Shown here: positions 1 to 7,942 of the stretch, one piece after another | Numbering within the stretch: the first letter of the stretch is position 1 | Layout of the letters: the number at the start of each line of letters is the position of its first letter | Assembly (NCBI GenBank): GCA_016927755.1 | Contig: JAFGLZ010000131.1 | Coordinates: 1 to 33,348, forward strand | Source of the DNA: Phycisphaerae bacterium | Lineage (GTDB): Bacteria; Planctomycetota; Phycisphaerae; UBA1845; JAFGLZ01 | Length of the DNA stretch: 33,348 nt | Direction: 5' to 3' | Position numbers and translations under genes: made by a program | The notes under the pieces: model-generated | What the model was told of the DNA's origin: nothing | The model's input: the letters and a program-made list of their open reading frames with translations, nothing else | Databases searched by the model: none

Positions 1-846
1 GGCGTCGGCTCGAAGACCTGGTATTGGCCCGGCGATGGCGTGGTCGTACCGGGCACGGGCGACGGCAGTGTGAGGCTCGTCCTGTTCCTGCATCAGATGG
101 GATCCACGCCGTCCCAGCAGGGGGTCTGGTCCTTCAAGGCCATCGGCGGCGCCGTGGCCGTCGTGGATAACTACCGCGACGATCCCGATCGATGGCGCGT
201 CGTGCAATTCCGCAACCCGCACGCGGTCGGTAAGGACGCAGCCGAGAAGGCCCCAGGCCGGTTCGAGGTCAGTTGGGGCGTGGCGGTCTATCTCGATCCT
301 GACTACGGTTCGGCTTCCGACCGCTTCCTCTACATCTATGGCGTCCAGGAGACGAGCAAGTGGAACAAGCAGCTCATGCTGGCGCGGGTCGCGCCGCGGG
401 CCGTCTGCCGGTTTGACACGTGGCGGTTCTACGCGGGGAGCGGCCAGTGGGTGACTGACCCGTCGAAGACGGTTCCCGTGGCCGAGCACGTGGTCAACGA
501 GCTATCGGTCGAGCGGATCGTCGTGGGCGGCAAGCCGCGGCTGGTGATGGTCCACAGCGAGCCGGTGTTCGGAACTCGGATCATGATTCGTCTCGCCAAT
601 CGACCCGAGGGACCCTGGTCCAAGCCACAGTACGTCTACGACGTCCCAGGGGTGAAGAAGAACAAGGCCTACTTCACCTACGCGGCCAAGGGGCATGCCC
701 ATCTGTCCCGGTCCGGCGAGCTCCTGGTCAGCTACGTGATCAACTCGAACGACTTCCGCGCGATGGTCAGCGATGCCGACATCTACCGCCCTCGGTTCAT
801 TCGCGCAGGGCTTGATGGTCTGACAGACAACGTCGCACCCGAGTGA
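1..846 (+). CDS. DUF4185-like beta-propeller protein, 3' part (cut by left edge)
   Basis: The frame is open from base 1 to the stop at 844-846, so the gene starts outside the window; the GTG at 40 is internal. About 281 codons are visible. The protein has a repeated pattern of short beta-strands and aromatic/Gly turns (WYWPGDG near the start, then SWGVAVYLDPDYG, YIYGVQET, RIMIRLANRPEGPWS, GHAHLSRSGELLVSY), which resembles the five-bladed propellers of DUF4185/DUF5005-type proteins often found beside glycoside hydrolases. No catalytic residue can be assigned. The N-terminus, and therefore any export signal, lies outside the window. A 97-base gap separates it from the GNAT gene on the same strand. 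The family assignment comes from pattern recognition and is moderate; a sialidase-like propeller is the alternative. Confidence 0.6.
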   Translation, partial: GVGSKTWYWPGDGVVVPGTGDGSVRLVLFLHQMGSTPSQQGVWSFKAIGGAVAVVDNYRDDPDRWRVVQFRNPHAVGKDAAEKAPGRFEVSWGVAVYLDPDYGSASDRFLYIYGVQETSKWNKQLMLARVAPRAVCRFDTWRFYAGSGQWVTDPSKTVPVAEHVVNELSVERIVVGGKPRLVMVHSEPVFGTRIMIRLANRPEGPWSKPQYVYDVPGVKKNKAYFTYAAKGHAHLSRSGELLVSYVINSNDFRAMVSDADIYRPRFIRAGLDGLTDNVAPE

Positions 847-943
847 CCAAACGAGGCGACATGGAGACGATGGGCGTGGAGATCAGGCAGAGAGCCGTCG
901 CTGAACTAGCCGTTGATTTCCCACCGAGAAAGGGGACCGAGCC

Positions 944-1660
944 TTGAGCCGAATACGCCGGTACTGGGCCGATGCGCTCGGCGTTCCGGAGTCTCTCGTC
1001 GATGCGGACGGCCAGCACGTCATCGCGAACGCCGGTCCCCGAGCGAATGAGTTCGCCTACGTTCTTCAGTGTGGATCCACGTGCATCGTGTCCGCCGGAC
1101 CCGAATTGCTGGAGGTCATCCGACAAAGAGTCGACGAAGGTCACCTGGTCGATCCCGTATCCGTCGAGTCGTTGAGAAAGTTGTTTCGTGGGTTGTCGGA
1201 CGACATCCGAGGTCCGCTCTTCCAGAGCTATGCCGAAGCCGTGGACTTCCGCCCGGCCACCGAGGAGGGCGTCCGCAAGCTGACCGCCGAGGAGCATGGC
1301 AAGCTGGAGGCCCTGGCAGCCGCTTGCGACCCGACGGAATGGTCGCACAGCGGCCTTTCCTCGCCCGGACAGGGGGTCTTCGCGTGCTTCCAGTCTCGAG
1401 ACATCGTGGCTGCGGCGCGCTACGCGATGTGGAAACCATACGCCGCGAGCATCGGGATGATCACGCATCCCGACTGCCGCGGTCGAGGCCACGGCAAGGC
1501 CGTCGTCAGCGCCGCCATGCGGGACGCCCTCGACAGGGGGCACCTGATCATCTTCCAGACGCTCCTCGGCAACGCGCCATCCGTGGCCCTCGCCAAGCGG
1601 CTCGGGTGCCAAGAATACGGCCGAAGCTACAGGATCATCCTGAAGAACAAACCTGACTGA
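944..1660 (+). CDS. GNAT-family N-acetyltransferase
   Basis: This 238-residue protein has a C-terminal GNAT fold. The acetyl-CoA-binding motif A is visible at about residues 166-185 (GMITHPDCRGRGHGKAVV, with the R-x-x-G-x-G signature), followed by the usual helix and an N-x-x-S-x-x-L-A-K-R-L-G segment near residues 210-222 typical of motif B. The N-terminal ~100 residues do not resemble a known domain to me and may form the acceptor-binding half. The start is TTG at 944, preceded by a purine-rich GAGAAAGGGGA at a reasonable distance; no in-frame ATG gives a full-length domain. It would transfer an acetyl group from acetyl-CoA to an unknown amine in the cytosol. The gene stands alone, and the downstream intergenic region carries transposase debris. 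Confidence 0.8.
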   Translation: MSRIRRYWADALGVPESLVDADGQHVIANAGPRANEFAYVLQCGSTCIVSAGPELLEVIRQRVDEGHLVDPVSVESLRKLFRGLSDDIRGPLFQSYAEAVDFRPATEEGVRKLTAEEHGKLEALAAACDPTEWSHSGLSSPGQGVFACFQSRDIVAAARYAMWKPYAASIGMITHPDCRGRGHGKAVVSAAMRDALDRGHLIIFQTLLGNAPSVALAKRLGCQEYGRSYRIILKNKPD

Positions 1661-1703
1661 ACTCTGACCGAGGCGTTCCGCACATCGAGAGCGTCGGTGG
1701 ATC

Positions 1704-1725
1704 GGGGGACACCATACTGATTTCT
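1704..1725 (+). repeat. GGGGACA-type extragenic motif upstream of a transposase relic
   Basis: The motif reads GGGGGACACCATACT then GATTTCT. A related copy is at 23356-23374 (GGGGACATTCTACTTTTCT). Both start GGGGACA and end in a T-rich TTTCT. From memory, sequences of this kind recur in genomes that carry Y1/REP-associated transposases. Here the motif lies about 30 bases upstream of such a relic, which fits that association. Confidence 0.4.
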
Positions 1726-1752
1726 CGACCCCCGGCGGTCCGGGCCCGCTGC

Positions 1753-1863
1753 GTGTTCACGCCACGGATCAAACGCGTCGTTGTCCCCGGCTACACGCGC
1801 CACGTCACGCAGCGCGGAACCCCCGGCTGTGGGACGTCCCTCTGCGATGAAGGCCTACCCTGA
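1753..1863 (+). pseudogene. Relic of a Y1/IS200-like REP-associated transposase (RAYT), N-terminal fragment
   Basis: In the frame ending at the TGA 1861-1863, bases 1762-1821 encode PRIKRVVVPGYTRHVTQRGT. This matches the very conserved N-terminus of the Y1_Tnp / REP-associated tyrosine transposase family (pattern P-R-x-x-R-V-V-x-P-G-x-x-H-H-V-T-Q-R-G-N). After RGT the homology is lost and the frame stops 13 codons later. The HxH and catalytic Tyr parts of the enzyme are absent. A GTG at 1753 could start a short peptide, but nothing suggests it is used. I read this as a truncated, inactive remnant. Full enzymes of this family move and multiply REP palindromes, and several palindrome families are present elsewhere in the window. 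Confidence 0.65.
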
Positions 1864-1936
1864 TTGAAACGACGACCGGAGGTGATAAGCTGTCCCCCGA
1901 TTCATCATTGCAGCGCTACAAGGAGAACCGGGTGTG

Positions 1937-3370
1937 ATGAAACGACGTGAATTCCTAGTCGTCATGGGCATGGGGCTGGTGGTCAGTGCGGTCTGCGGTA
2001 CCGGTGAGCTGCTCGCGACCGAAGGTGCAACGATCATTGGCGGCCGCGTCACGGGTGACGGCGAGCCTCTATCCGGCGTGCTCGTCTCCGACGGGTACCG
2101 AATCGTCCGCACGGGTTCGGATGGCCAATACAAACTCCCGATCGGTCCCAGCAGCGGGCGCTTCGTGTTTGTCACGACTCCCCGCGGCTACTGGACCGAG
2201 TCGTACTACGTGCCGATCGACAAGGCCGCCTCGTCGGGAAAGGCCGACTTCTCGCTGGCGCCGAGGCGCCAGCCCGATCGGTTCAACTTCGCCTTCATAT
2301 GCGATCTGGCCGACCTGAGCACCGGGCCGAAGAAGGTCGGCACGCGGAAGACCAAGGCCAGTATCCGAGAGATCAACGCGCTAGATCCGACCCCGGCCTT
2401 CATCATGGTGCAAGGTGACATCTGTATCCAGGCCGGCCAGGGCAAGAACTGCGTCGACTGCTTCGCGGTCTCGAAGATCCCCACTCGGATCGGGATCGGC
2501 AATCATGAGATCATGGCCAAACAGGAGAACCCGTACGGCGCCTATGAGCGTCTGTTCGGACCCACGTACTACTCCTTCGATTGGGGACCCGTCCACTTCA
2601 TCGTGATGAACGGCAACAAGGCCATGCCGCTCGGAAAGGGCAACGCGACGGTTCACGGAGCCGTCGAGGGCAGCGAACTGGCTTGGCTCGAGGCCGATCT
2701 GGCCGCCCAGCCCAAAGGCAAACCGATTATCGTCGGCGTCCACATACCGATCGTCTCAACCTATCCCGCACGCCGCACCGACCTGGACGACGGGCCGTTT
2801 TGGGAAACCCCGAACGACAAGCTGCTGACCGATCTGCTTGCCCGATATCACGTCAAACTCGTCCTCCAAGGACACATGCACGAAAACGAACGGATCACCG
2901 TCGGTGGCGTGGAGTACGTCGAATCGGTCTCGCTGTCGGGCAGTTGGTGGCACGACGGGGAAGGGTTTGAACGCGCGACCGACGGCTGCCCTCGCGGCTA
3001 CCGCATCGTCTCGGTGGACGGGAGTAAGGTCACGCACCGCTACCGTTCGAGTTGTGAATCGCACGTGGATCGCCGTGGCGAGTTTGTGCGCCTCCAAGGG
3101 CGCGTCGCCGCAAGCAAGAAGGCCGTTTTCACCTTCAACTGCTACGATGCGCCTAGCGGCTCGACGGCCCAGGCCCGAATCGACAACGGCCCCTGGCGGC
3201 GGATGGCACGGTTCAGATACAAATCCTCGCCCATCGACACGCCCCATCACTGGCGACTGGTGACCGACACGACGAGACTCGGCTCCAAACGTCACACGAT
3301 CCAGGCCCGCGTCACCTGGCCGGACGGGACGGTCGTCGTCGAGGAAGAAGCCTTCGTGGTTGCCGAATAG
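1937..3370 (+). CDS. Exported calcineurin-like metallophosphoesterase with N-terminal Ig-like domain
   Basis: The 477-residue protein starts with a twin-arginine-like leader (MKRREFLVVMGMGL). Residues ~33-108 form a carboxypeptidase-regulatory/MetallophosN-like beta domain (GGRVTGDGEPLSGVLVSDG). Residues ~115-345 are the metallophosphoesterase core: CDLAD at 122-126, GD at 160-161, GNHE at 188-191, GVHIP at 267-271 and GHMHENE at 312-318. The C-terminal ~100 residues are a beta domain like MetallophosC. The first metal motif is D-L-A-D rather than D-x-H, so one usual His ligand is missing at that place. ATG at 1937 is preferred over GTG at 1934; AGGAG at 1921-1925 serves either. Substrate is unknown; it is probably a secreted phosphodiesterase or phosphatase. 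Convergent with the acyltransferase pair across 230 bases. Confidence 0.85.
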   Translation: MKRREFLVVMGMGLVVSAVCGTGELLATEGATIIGGRVTGDGEPLSGVLVSDGYRIVRTGSDGQYKLPIGPSSGRFVFVTTPRGYWTESYYVPIDKAASSGKADFSLAPRRQPDRFNFAFICDLADLSTGPKKVGTRKTKASIREINALDPTPAFIMVQGDICIQAGQGKNCVDCFAVSKIPTRIGIGNHEIMAKQENPYGAYERLFGPTYYSFDWGPVHFIVMNGNKAMPLGKGNATVHGAVEGSELAWLEADLAAQPKGKPIIVGVHIPIVSTYPARRTDLDDGPFWETPNDKLLTDLLARYHVKLVLQGHMHENERITVGGVEYVESVSLSGSWWHDGEGFERATDGCPRGYRIVSVDGSKVTHRYRSSCESHVDRRGEFVRLQGRVAASKKAVFTFNCYDAPSGSTAQARIDNGPWRRMARFRYKSSPIDTPHHWRLVTDTTRLGSKRHTIQARVTWPDGTVVVEEEAFVVAE

Positions 3371-3600
3371 GTCCTGGCCACGGAGCGACCGGGAGCGAGA
3401 AGGGGTCAATCCAAGAGGGGCTCCCCACAAGAATCCGTGCGCGAGTTTGGGCTTGGAAAGATCTCGGTGGCAAATGGCACGGGGCCGTGACGCGGGTCTC
3501 GGCCGTTCGGAAGCCGCCGAGAAGAGAGGCGGACTTGCCTATGGACGGGGCACTCTTGCTGTCAAGCTATCCGCCTTACGAAAACGGCACTAGAGACCCT

Positions 3601-4230
3601 TCAGAACGTCACCGGCCCGGTGAGTTCCGGTCGTTTGCCGGTCTTGTCGGCGTAGAAGGCGCCGATCCTGGCCAGGTCCGCCTGCATGTCGCCGGTCAGT
3701 CGGATGATCGGCCCGAAGCCGCCGATCCTGCTCGGGTAGTCGACGAACGCTAGCACGATGGGGACCTTCGCGCCCATCGCGATGTGATAGAAGCCCGTCT
3801 TCCATCGGCGGACCCTACTCCGCGTTCCCTCCGGGAGGATGGCCAGGGAGATGACCGCGTTCTCTCGGAAGGCCTGGATCGCCTGGGAAACCAGGTTGTG
3901 TCGCTGGTGCCGGTCGATGGCGATGCCCCCGAGCCATCGGAAGAAGACGCCGAACGGCCAGCGGAACATGTCGCTCTTGCCCATCCAGAAGACCTTGATG
4001 CGAAAGGCAAAGGCGATCGCCAGGCCGATGACGGCGTCCCAGTTGCTGGTGTGCGGAGCGCCGATGTAGAGGCACTTGGGCTCGTCGGGGACCTGTCCGA
4101 CGCGACGCCAACCGAGGACCTTCAGCAGGCACAGGCAGAACCCTCGAAGCACATCCACGACGATCGGCGTGTCGAAGATGGTTCGCCGGGCGATCTCGGC
4201 CTTCAGGTTGGACTGTGGCGCGGTCTTCAT
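3601..4230 (-). CDS. PlsC-like 1-acylglycerol-3-phosphate acyltransferase, copy 1
   Basis: A 209-residue member of the lysophosphatidate-acyltransferase superfamily. Motif I (H-x4-D) is H60-TSNW-D65. Motif III is LPEGTRSR, followed by a W-K-T-G-F-Y-H-I-A segment and a hydrophobic VPIVLAFVDY motif-IV-like stretch. An N-terminal hydrophobic segment (~28-40) may associate with the membrane. It should transfer an acyl chain to lysophosphatidate or a similar lipid acceptor at the inner membrane. ATG start at 4230, preceded by AGGA. It lies 46 bases downstream of a close paralogue on the same strand, so the two probably form one operon. All canonical motifs are intact in this copy. Its length is near that of short bacterial members; the acyl donor cannot be predicted. 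Confidence 0.82.
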   Translation of the reverse strand: MKTAPQSNLKAEIARRTIFDTPIVVDVLRGFCLCLLKVLGWRRVGQVPDEPKCLYIGAPHTSNWDAVIGLAIAFAFRIKVFWMGKSDMFRWPFGVFFRWLGGIAIDRHQRHNLVSQAIQAFRENAVISLAILPEGTRSRVRRWKTGFYHIAMGAKVPIVLAFVDYPSRIGGFGPIIRLTGDMQADLARIGAFYADKTGKRPELTGPVTF

Positions 4231-4276
4231 GGTCCTATGGATATGATACCGCGATCGCCCTCGTCCGGTACAGGGC

Positions 4277-4942
4277 TCAGACGCACTGGGCGGTCTCTTC
4301 CTCTTCGCGGACCGGCTCTGGTTGCTCGCTCGAGTCCTCCGGTTCCTGCGGGCGGAACACGGCCGGACTGACGCGCTTCGGGTGCTTGGCGGGGATGTTC
4401 GCGTAGAAGCCCCACATCCTCTTGAGATCGGCCTCGACGTCGTCGCTCATCATCATCGCCGGCCCGAAGCCGCCCTCTTTGCGCTCGTAGTCGAGGTAGC
4501 CCAGGACCACGGGGATCTTCGCGCCACGGGCGATCCAGTAGAAGCCGGATTTCCAGTATTGGACCTTCTTGCGCGTGGCCTCGGGCGGGATGACGATGAC
4601 CAGTTCCTCGTTCTCGTTGAAGACCTCGATCGTCTGCTCGACCGTGTTCATACGCTTGCTGCGATCGATGGGGATGCCGCCGAGCCAATAGAAGAACCAG
4701 CCGATCGGCCAGCGGAAGAGCGAGTCCTTACCCATCCAGAAAACCTTGACACGAAAGCGGAAGGCCAACGAGAGGACGATCGGGAAGTCCCAGTTGCTGG
4801 TATGCGGCGCTCCGATCAGGACGAATTTCTTGATGTCCGGTGGGCCCTTCCCCAGATGCCAACCGATCGCCTTGAGCAGGCAGACGGCAATCAGACCCAT
4901 GAGGTGCTTGATGATCGGTGTATCGAAGTACGTGCGGCGCAT
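4277..4942 (-). CDS. PlsC-like acyltransferase, copy 2 (diverged motif III)
   Basis: A 221-residue paralogue of the downstream gene: the two share the N-terminal (R)RT-x-FDTPI, the IGAPHTSNWD block (H50/D55 here), the K-V-F-W-M-G-K segment and the W-K-S-G-F-Y-W-I-A-R-G-A-K region. The usual P-E-G-T-R motif is altered to PPEATRK, so Gly is replaced by Ala and an extra Pro precedes the Glu; this may change acceptor choice or activity. The C-terminus carries an acidic Glu-rich tail (EPEDSSEQPEPVREEEE). I use the ATG at 4942; a GTG at 4951 is in frame three codons earlier. It is the first gene of a tandem pair and is divergent from the DNA methyltransferase across ~390 bases. Confidence 0.8.
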   Translation of the reverse strand: MRRTYFDTPIIKHLMGLIAVCLLKAIGWHLGKGPPDIKKFVLIGAPHTSNWDFPIVLSLAFRFRVKVFWMGKDSLFRWPIGWFFYWLGGIPIDRSKRMNTVEQTIEVFNENEELVIVIPPEATRKKVQYWKSGFYWIARGAKIPVVLGYLDYERKEGGFGPAMMMSDDVEADLKRMWGFYANIPAKHPKRVSPAVFRPQEPEDSSEQPEPVREEEETAQCV

Positions 4943-5335
4943 GGTTCTCACGGGCCTCTGAACCGTCCGAATCAGACCCTAGCGTAAGAGCAGTGCACGT
5001 CTCACTACGGTAGGCCAAAATGGCGGTTAAATGACTTTACTCGGATGGCAGCCCGCGTGTCAAACCTTCAGCTCCATCGCGCAGTGATAGGTGCCGAAAG
5101 GCACGCGACTGCGTTCGATACGAGTGGGATGGGGGTACCCAATGCCTGGGATTCCCGGGAGGAGCATCGCGGCGAAATCATGATGGTAAGGTATTATTGA
5201 GAAGCATTTTATGGAGCCGCCTTGAATTCTGTTTGGAAAATGTTAGCATAATCTCAGCTTTTGTGTTGTGAAGCCGGTGCCCTGGTTCTAGAATAGCCGC
5301 CGAACTCCGAGGAGTTAGGGCAATGGAGGCCCATC
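4943..5335. other. Non-coding gap between acyltransferase and restriction-modification genes
   Basis: No credible gene is present. The right half (about 5175-5300) is clearly more A+T-rich than the flanking genes and holds a candidate promoter for the methyltransferase, listed separately. I see no controller-protein gene and no C-box-like symmetric repeat in this leader. Confidence 0.6.
5222..5249 (+). promoter_or_regulatory. Candidate sigma70-type promoter for the DNA methyltransferase
   Basis: TTGAAT (5222-5227) and TAGCAT (5244-5249) are separated by 16 bases. A TG one base before the -10 box (5241-5242) gives an extended -10. It lies ~85 bases upstream of the TTG start codon in an A+T-rich stretch. 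This is a motif match only. Confidence 0.35.
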
Positions 5336-6547
5336 TTGAGGTCGATTGAGTTGTTCGCTGGCGCGGGTGGCCTGGCGCTTGGTGTTGCCCAGGCGGGTTC
5401 TGAGCACGTTGTCGTGATAGAGCGTGATGTGAACGCTTGCGACACTCTGCGGCGGAACAGAGCGGATGGTGTGGCAAATGTTCGAGACTGGAACATCGTC
5501 CAGGGCGATGTTCGTGACTACGATTTCCTACCACATCGGGGGGTGCAACTCGTCTGCGGCGGCCCCCCGTGTCAACCCTTCTCTCTCGGTGGCAAGCATG
5601 GAGGGCATCGGGACTCTCGGAACATGTTTCCAGAGGCGGTGCGCGTTGTTAGGGAGACTCAACCCGAAGCTTTCATCTTCGAAAACGTAAAGGGGTTGCT
5701 CCGGCGGAGCTTCGCCGACTACTACAGTTACATCATCCATCAGCTACGATATCCAGAGGCACTGCCAAAGGGCGACGAGGAATGGCGGGACCACTTCGCC
5801 AGACTGGAGAGACTTCACTCACGCGGCAAGCACGAGGGTCTCACCTACAACGTGGTGTACCGACTTCTCAATGCTTGCGACTACGGCGTGCCTCAGCGTC
5901 GCGAGCGAGTGCTCATCGTTGGGATACGATCAGACCAGGGCGTTGAGTTCAGCTTTCCGCCGGCAACGCATTCGGAAGACGCGCTGCTGTACGACAAGTG
6001 GGTTACCGGCGAGTACTGGCTGCGGCACGGCGTTCCAAAGGGGAAGCGCCCGGAGCCGCCGCAACAACTTAGAGGCCGGATCGAGCGTTTGAAGCTACTG
6101 ATACCAGCAATGATGGGCGAGCCTTGGCGTACGGTCCGCGATGCTGTCGGGGATCTACCCCGAATCGCCATTGGCCAGACATCCACGAAGATAGCCAATC
6201 ATTTCCTCAACCCGGGGGCCAGGAGCTACGCCGGCCACAACGGTAGTCCTTGGGATGAGCCAGCGAAGACCTTGAAGGCGGGCGATCACGGTGTTCCTGG
6301 CGGGGAGAACACGCTCCGCCTGGCTGACGGCTCGGTGCGATACTTCTCTGTTCGGGAGTGCGCTCGACTCCAGACGTTCCCGGATGATTGGGTGTTTGAG
6401 GGCTCTTGGACCGAATCCATGCGCCAACTGGGGAATGCGGTGCCTGTCTTGCTGTCCCGTGTCGTGGCTAGCCGGGTGGCTGCGGTGCTGAGATTCCGTG
6501 GCGCGTCTAAGCGGAAGGTTGTCCGTCAAGCTGTTGCCGCCTACTGA
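5336..6547 (+). CDS. DNA (cytosine-5)-methyltransferase, type II modification enzyme
   Basis: The 403-residue protein has the ordered C5-methyltransferase motifs: motif I FAGAGGLALG (7-16, AdoMet binding), motif IV GGPPCQPFS (75-83) with catalytic Cys79, motif VI FENVKG (115-120), motif VIII QRRERV (187-192), motif IX RECARLQTFP and motif X QLGNAVPVLLS near the C-terminus. The variable target-recognition region lies between VIII and IX. The start is TTG at 5336 with GGAGG 6 bases upstream; the upstream ATG at 5323 is out of frame. It would methylate cytosine C5 in a palindromic target and so protect host DNA from the adjacent endonuclease. Its last 7 bases overlap the convergent endonuclease gene. 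Codon third positions are more A/T-rich than in most of the window, which fits acquisition by transfer. Confidence 0.95.
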   Translation: MRSIELFAGAGGLALGVAQAGSEHVVVIERDVNACDTLRRNRADGVANVRDWNIVQGDVRDYDFLPHRGVQLVCGGPPCQPFSLGGKHGGHRDSRNMFPEAVRVVRETQPEAFIFENVKGLLRRSFADYYSYIIHQLRYPEALPKGDEEWRDHFARLERLHSRGKHEGLTYNVVYRLLNACDYGVPQRRERVLIVGIRSDQGVEFSFPPATHSEDALLYDKWVTGEYWLRHGVPKGKRPEPPQQLRGRIERLKLLIPAMMGEPWRTVRDAVGDLPRIAIGQTSTKIANHFLNPGARSYAGHNGSPWDEPAKTLKAGDHGVPGGENTLRLADGSVRYFSVRECARLQTFPDDWVFEGSWTESMRQLGNAVPVLLSRVVASRVAAVLRFRGASKRKVVRQAVAAY

Positions 6548-7371
6548 CGGAGGCACGTTCTCGCCCATTCTTGGTCGAGGATTCCCACCCAGCGATCTCG
6601 CTCATCCTCGCAGAGACGGAGGAAATGGCGTTCGATTTCCTGTCGCACCACGTTTGGTGTCTGCCCGGAGCGTGATGTCTGCTTGCTGGCCCAGGGGCGC
6701 CCTGGATGGAGGATGTCCCAGGCCGACCTTTCTCGCCGCGCGGCGTCCCCGTGTTTGCCGATACCCACGCATGTCTTGTTCCAGACAGGCTGGTATGCAT
6801 TGATCAGGTGGTCTTCCGCGGCGGCCTGGTAACCGCTCTGGATAACTAGGAAGCGGCAACTGAAGTCGGTCACATCAAGGTTCTGCGCCAAGCCAATGCT
6901 TCTGGCATGCTCCGCAAGTCTGCGAGAGAGCTGCGGACCCTGCGCTCTGGGCGTGGGGGCCTCGGGGAACTTGGGATCGGCTTTTCCGACGTATATGGGG
7001 CATCTGCTTCCCCGGATGGCTCTGTACGCCGCGAAATCTCCGCCGTAGTAGATCGCGTAGACCCCGGAGCCGTAGAACTCGCCGACGCCTTCCAGCGAGA
7101 CTGGGTCCAGATCCTCGACCAGCTTTGCGATCAGTTCACCGGCGGCCTTGGGATCTGTCGGATAGAGGACCTTGGGGGGCGGCCTTATTGGGTCCACGGC
7201 TTCCGCGAGCCTCTCCAGATTCCCGATTGCCTCGCGGATTTCGTGGAGTAGTCCCATCGATTGCTGTTTGCTGAGACCAGCCGAGAGGGACTCGTCGGGC
7301 TCGACGGGCACGGCTGCCCTTAGGGACCGGAGTACCTCCATGAACTGAGAAGGATTGAACGCCTCGGACAT
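6541..7371 (-). CDS. Eco29kI-type GIY-YIG type II restriction endonuclease
   Basis: This 276-residue protein carries a GIY-YIG nuclease core: GVYAIYYGGDFAAY (103-116) and PIYVGKA (125-131), then LSRRLAEHARSI (148-159) and AAEDHLINAYQPVWN (184-198). Aligned by spacing with the Eco29kI family, candidate catalytic residues are Y105, Y127, R151, H155, E186 and N198; the R-x3-H and E-x11-N spacings match those I recall for Eco29kI. The N-terminal ~95 residues are mostly helical and longer than in Eco29kI. The ATG start is at 7371 with only a weak ribosome site. It is convergent with, and overlaps by 7 bases, the C5-methyltransferase, which is the expected partner. Eco29kI cuts CCGCGG; the same specificity is a reasonable guess here but not shown. 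The site does occur in the window, for example at 535-540 and 9294-9299. Confidence 0.85.
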   Translation of the reverse strand: MSEAFNPSQFMEVLRSLRAAVPVEPDESLSAGLSKQQSMGLLHEIREAIGNLERLAEAVDPIRPPPKVLYPTDPKAAGELIAKLVEDLDPVSLEGVGEFYGSGVYAIYYGGDFAAYRAIRGSRCPIYVGKADPKFPEAPTPRAQGPQLSRRLAEHARSIGLAQNLDVTDFSCRFLVIQSGYQAAAEDHLINAYQPVWNKTCVGIGKHGDAARRERSAWDILHPGRPWASKQTSRSGQTPNVVRQEIERHFLRLCEDERDRWVGILDQEWARTCLRQ

Positions 7372-7421
7372 AAGGGTAAGATCGGCAGAGGGAAGGAACT
7401 ACCGTTAGTCTCTTGAGACAA

Positions 7422-7835
7422 ATGGATACGCTTACGCCCAAAGAACGCAGTCACCGCATGTCCCTCGTCCGGGGAAAGGATACGAAGCCCGAGATGATCA
7501 TTCGACGGCTCGTTCACTCCTTGGGGTATCGGTACAGGCTTCATGTTCGAGGCCTGCCCGGCTCTCCCGATCTGGTCTTCCCGAGCCGCTGCAAAGTGAT
7601 ATTCATCCACGGCTGCTTCTGGCATCAACATCGTTGCAGGATGGGCAACCGGATGCCCAAATCGCGTCTCGGTTTTTGGCGCCCCAAGCTGGAAGGCAAT
7701 AGGAAACGTGATGCCAGGCACCGCCGCCAACTCCGGCGCTTGGGATGGAAAGCGCTGACGATATGGGAGTGCCAGGTTCGATCCGACAAGGCCGACCGGC
7801 TAGTCGAACGAATCGCTAGGTTCCTTGACGGGTAG
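7422..7835 (+). CDS. vsr: Very short patch repair (Vsr) mismatch endonuclease
   Basis: The 137-residue protein is full length for Vsr. It begins MDTLTPKERSHRMSLVRGKDTKPE, the typical family start. The catalytic and zinc residues match E. coli Vsr shifted by one: D50 (SPDLVF), H63, H68 and the zinc ligands C65, H70 and C72 in HGCFWHQHRC, plus C117 in LTIWECQV. Vsr nicks next to T in T:G mismatches that arise when 5-methylcytosine is deaminated, so its natural partner is the C5-methyltransferase nearby. ATG 7422 is chosen over an in-frame TTG at 7413. It is divergent from the endonuclease gene, with only ~50 bases between the starts, so both promoters must lie in or overlap that gap. Convergent with the next gene. 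Confidence 0.93.
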   Translation: MDTLTPKERSHRMSLVRGKDTKPEMIIRRLVHSLGYRYRLHVRGLPGSPDLVFPSRCKVIFIHGCFWHQHRCRMGNRMPKSRLGFWRPKLEGNRKRDARHRRQLRRLGWKALTIWECQVRSDKADRLVERIARFLDG

Positions 7836-7942
7836 TCCGAGCCGCATTCTCCATTTGGGTAGAGACATGGGGCGCCGTTCATGCTCGCGCATGTGAGCTT
7901 CGAGGTGGCCATGGCGGCTCTCTTCCCCGCGCCGCTACAGTG

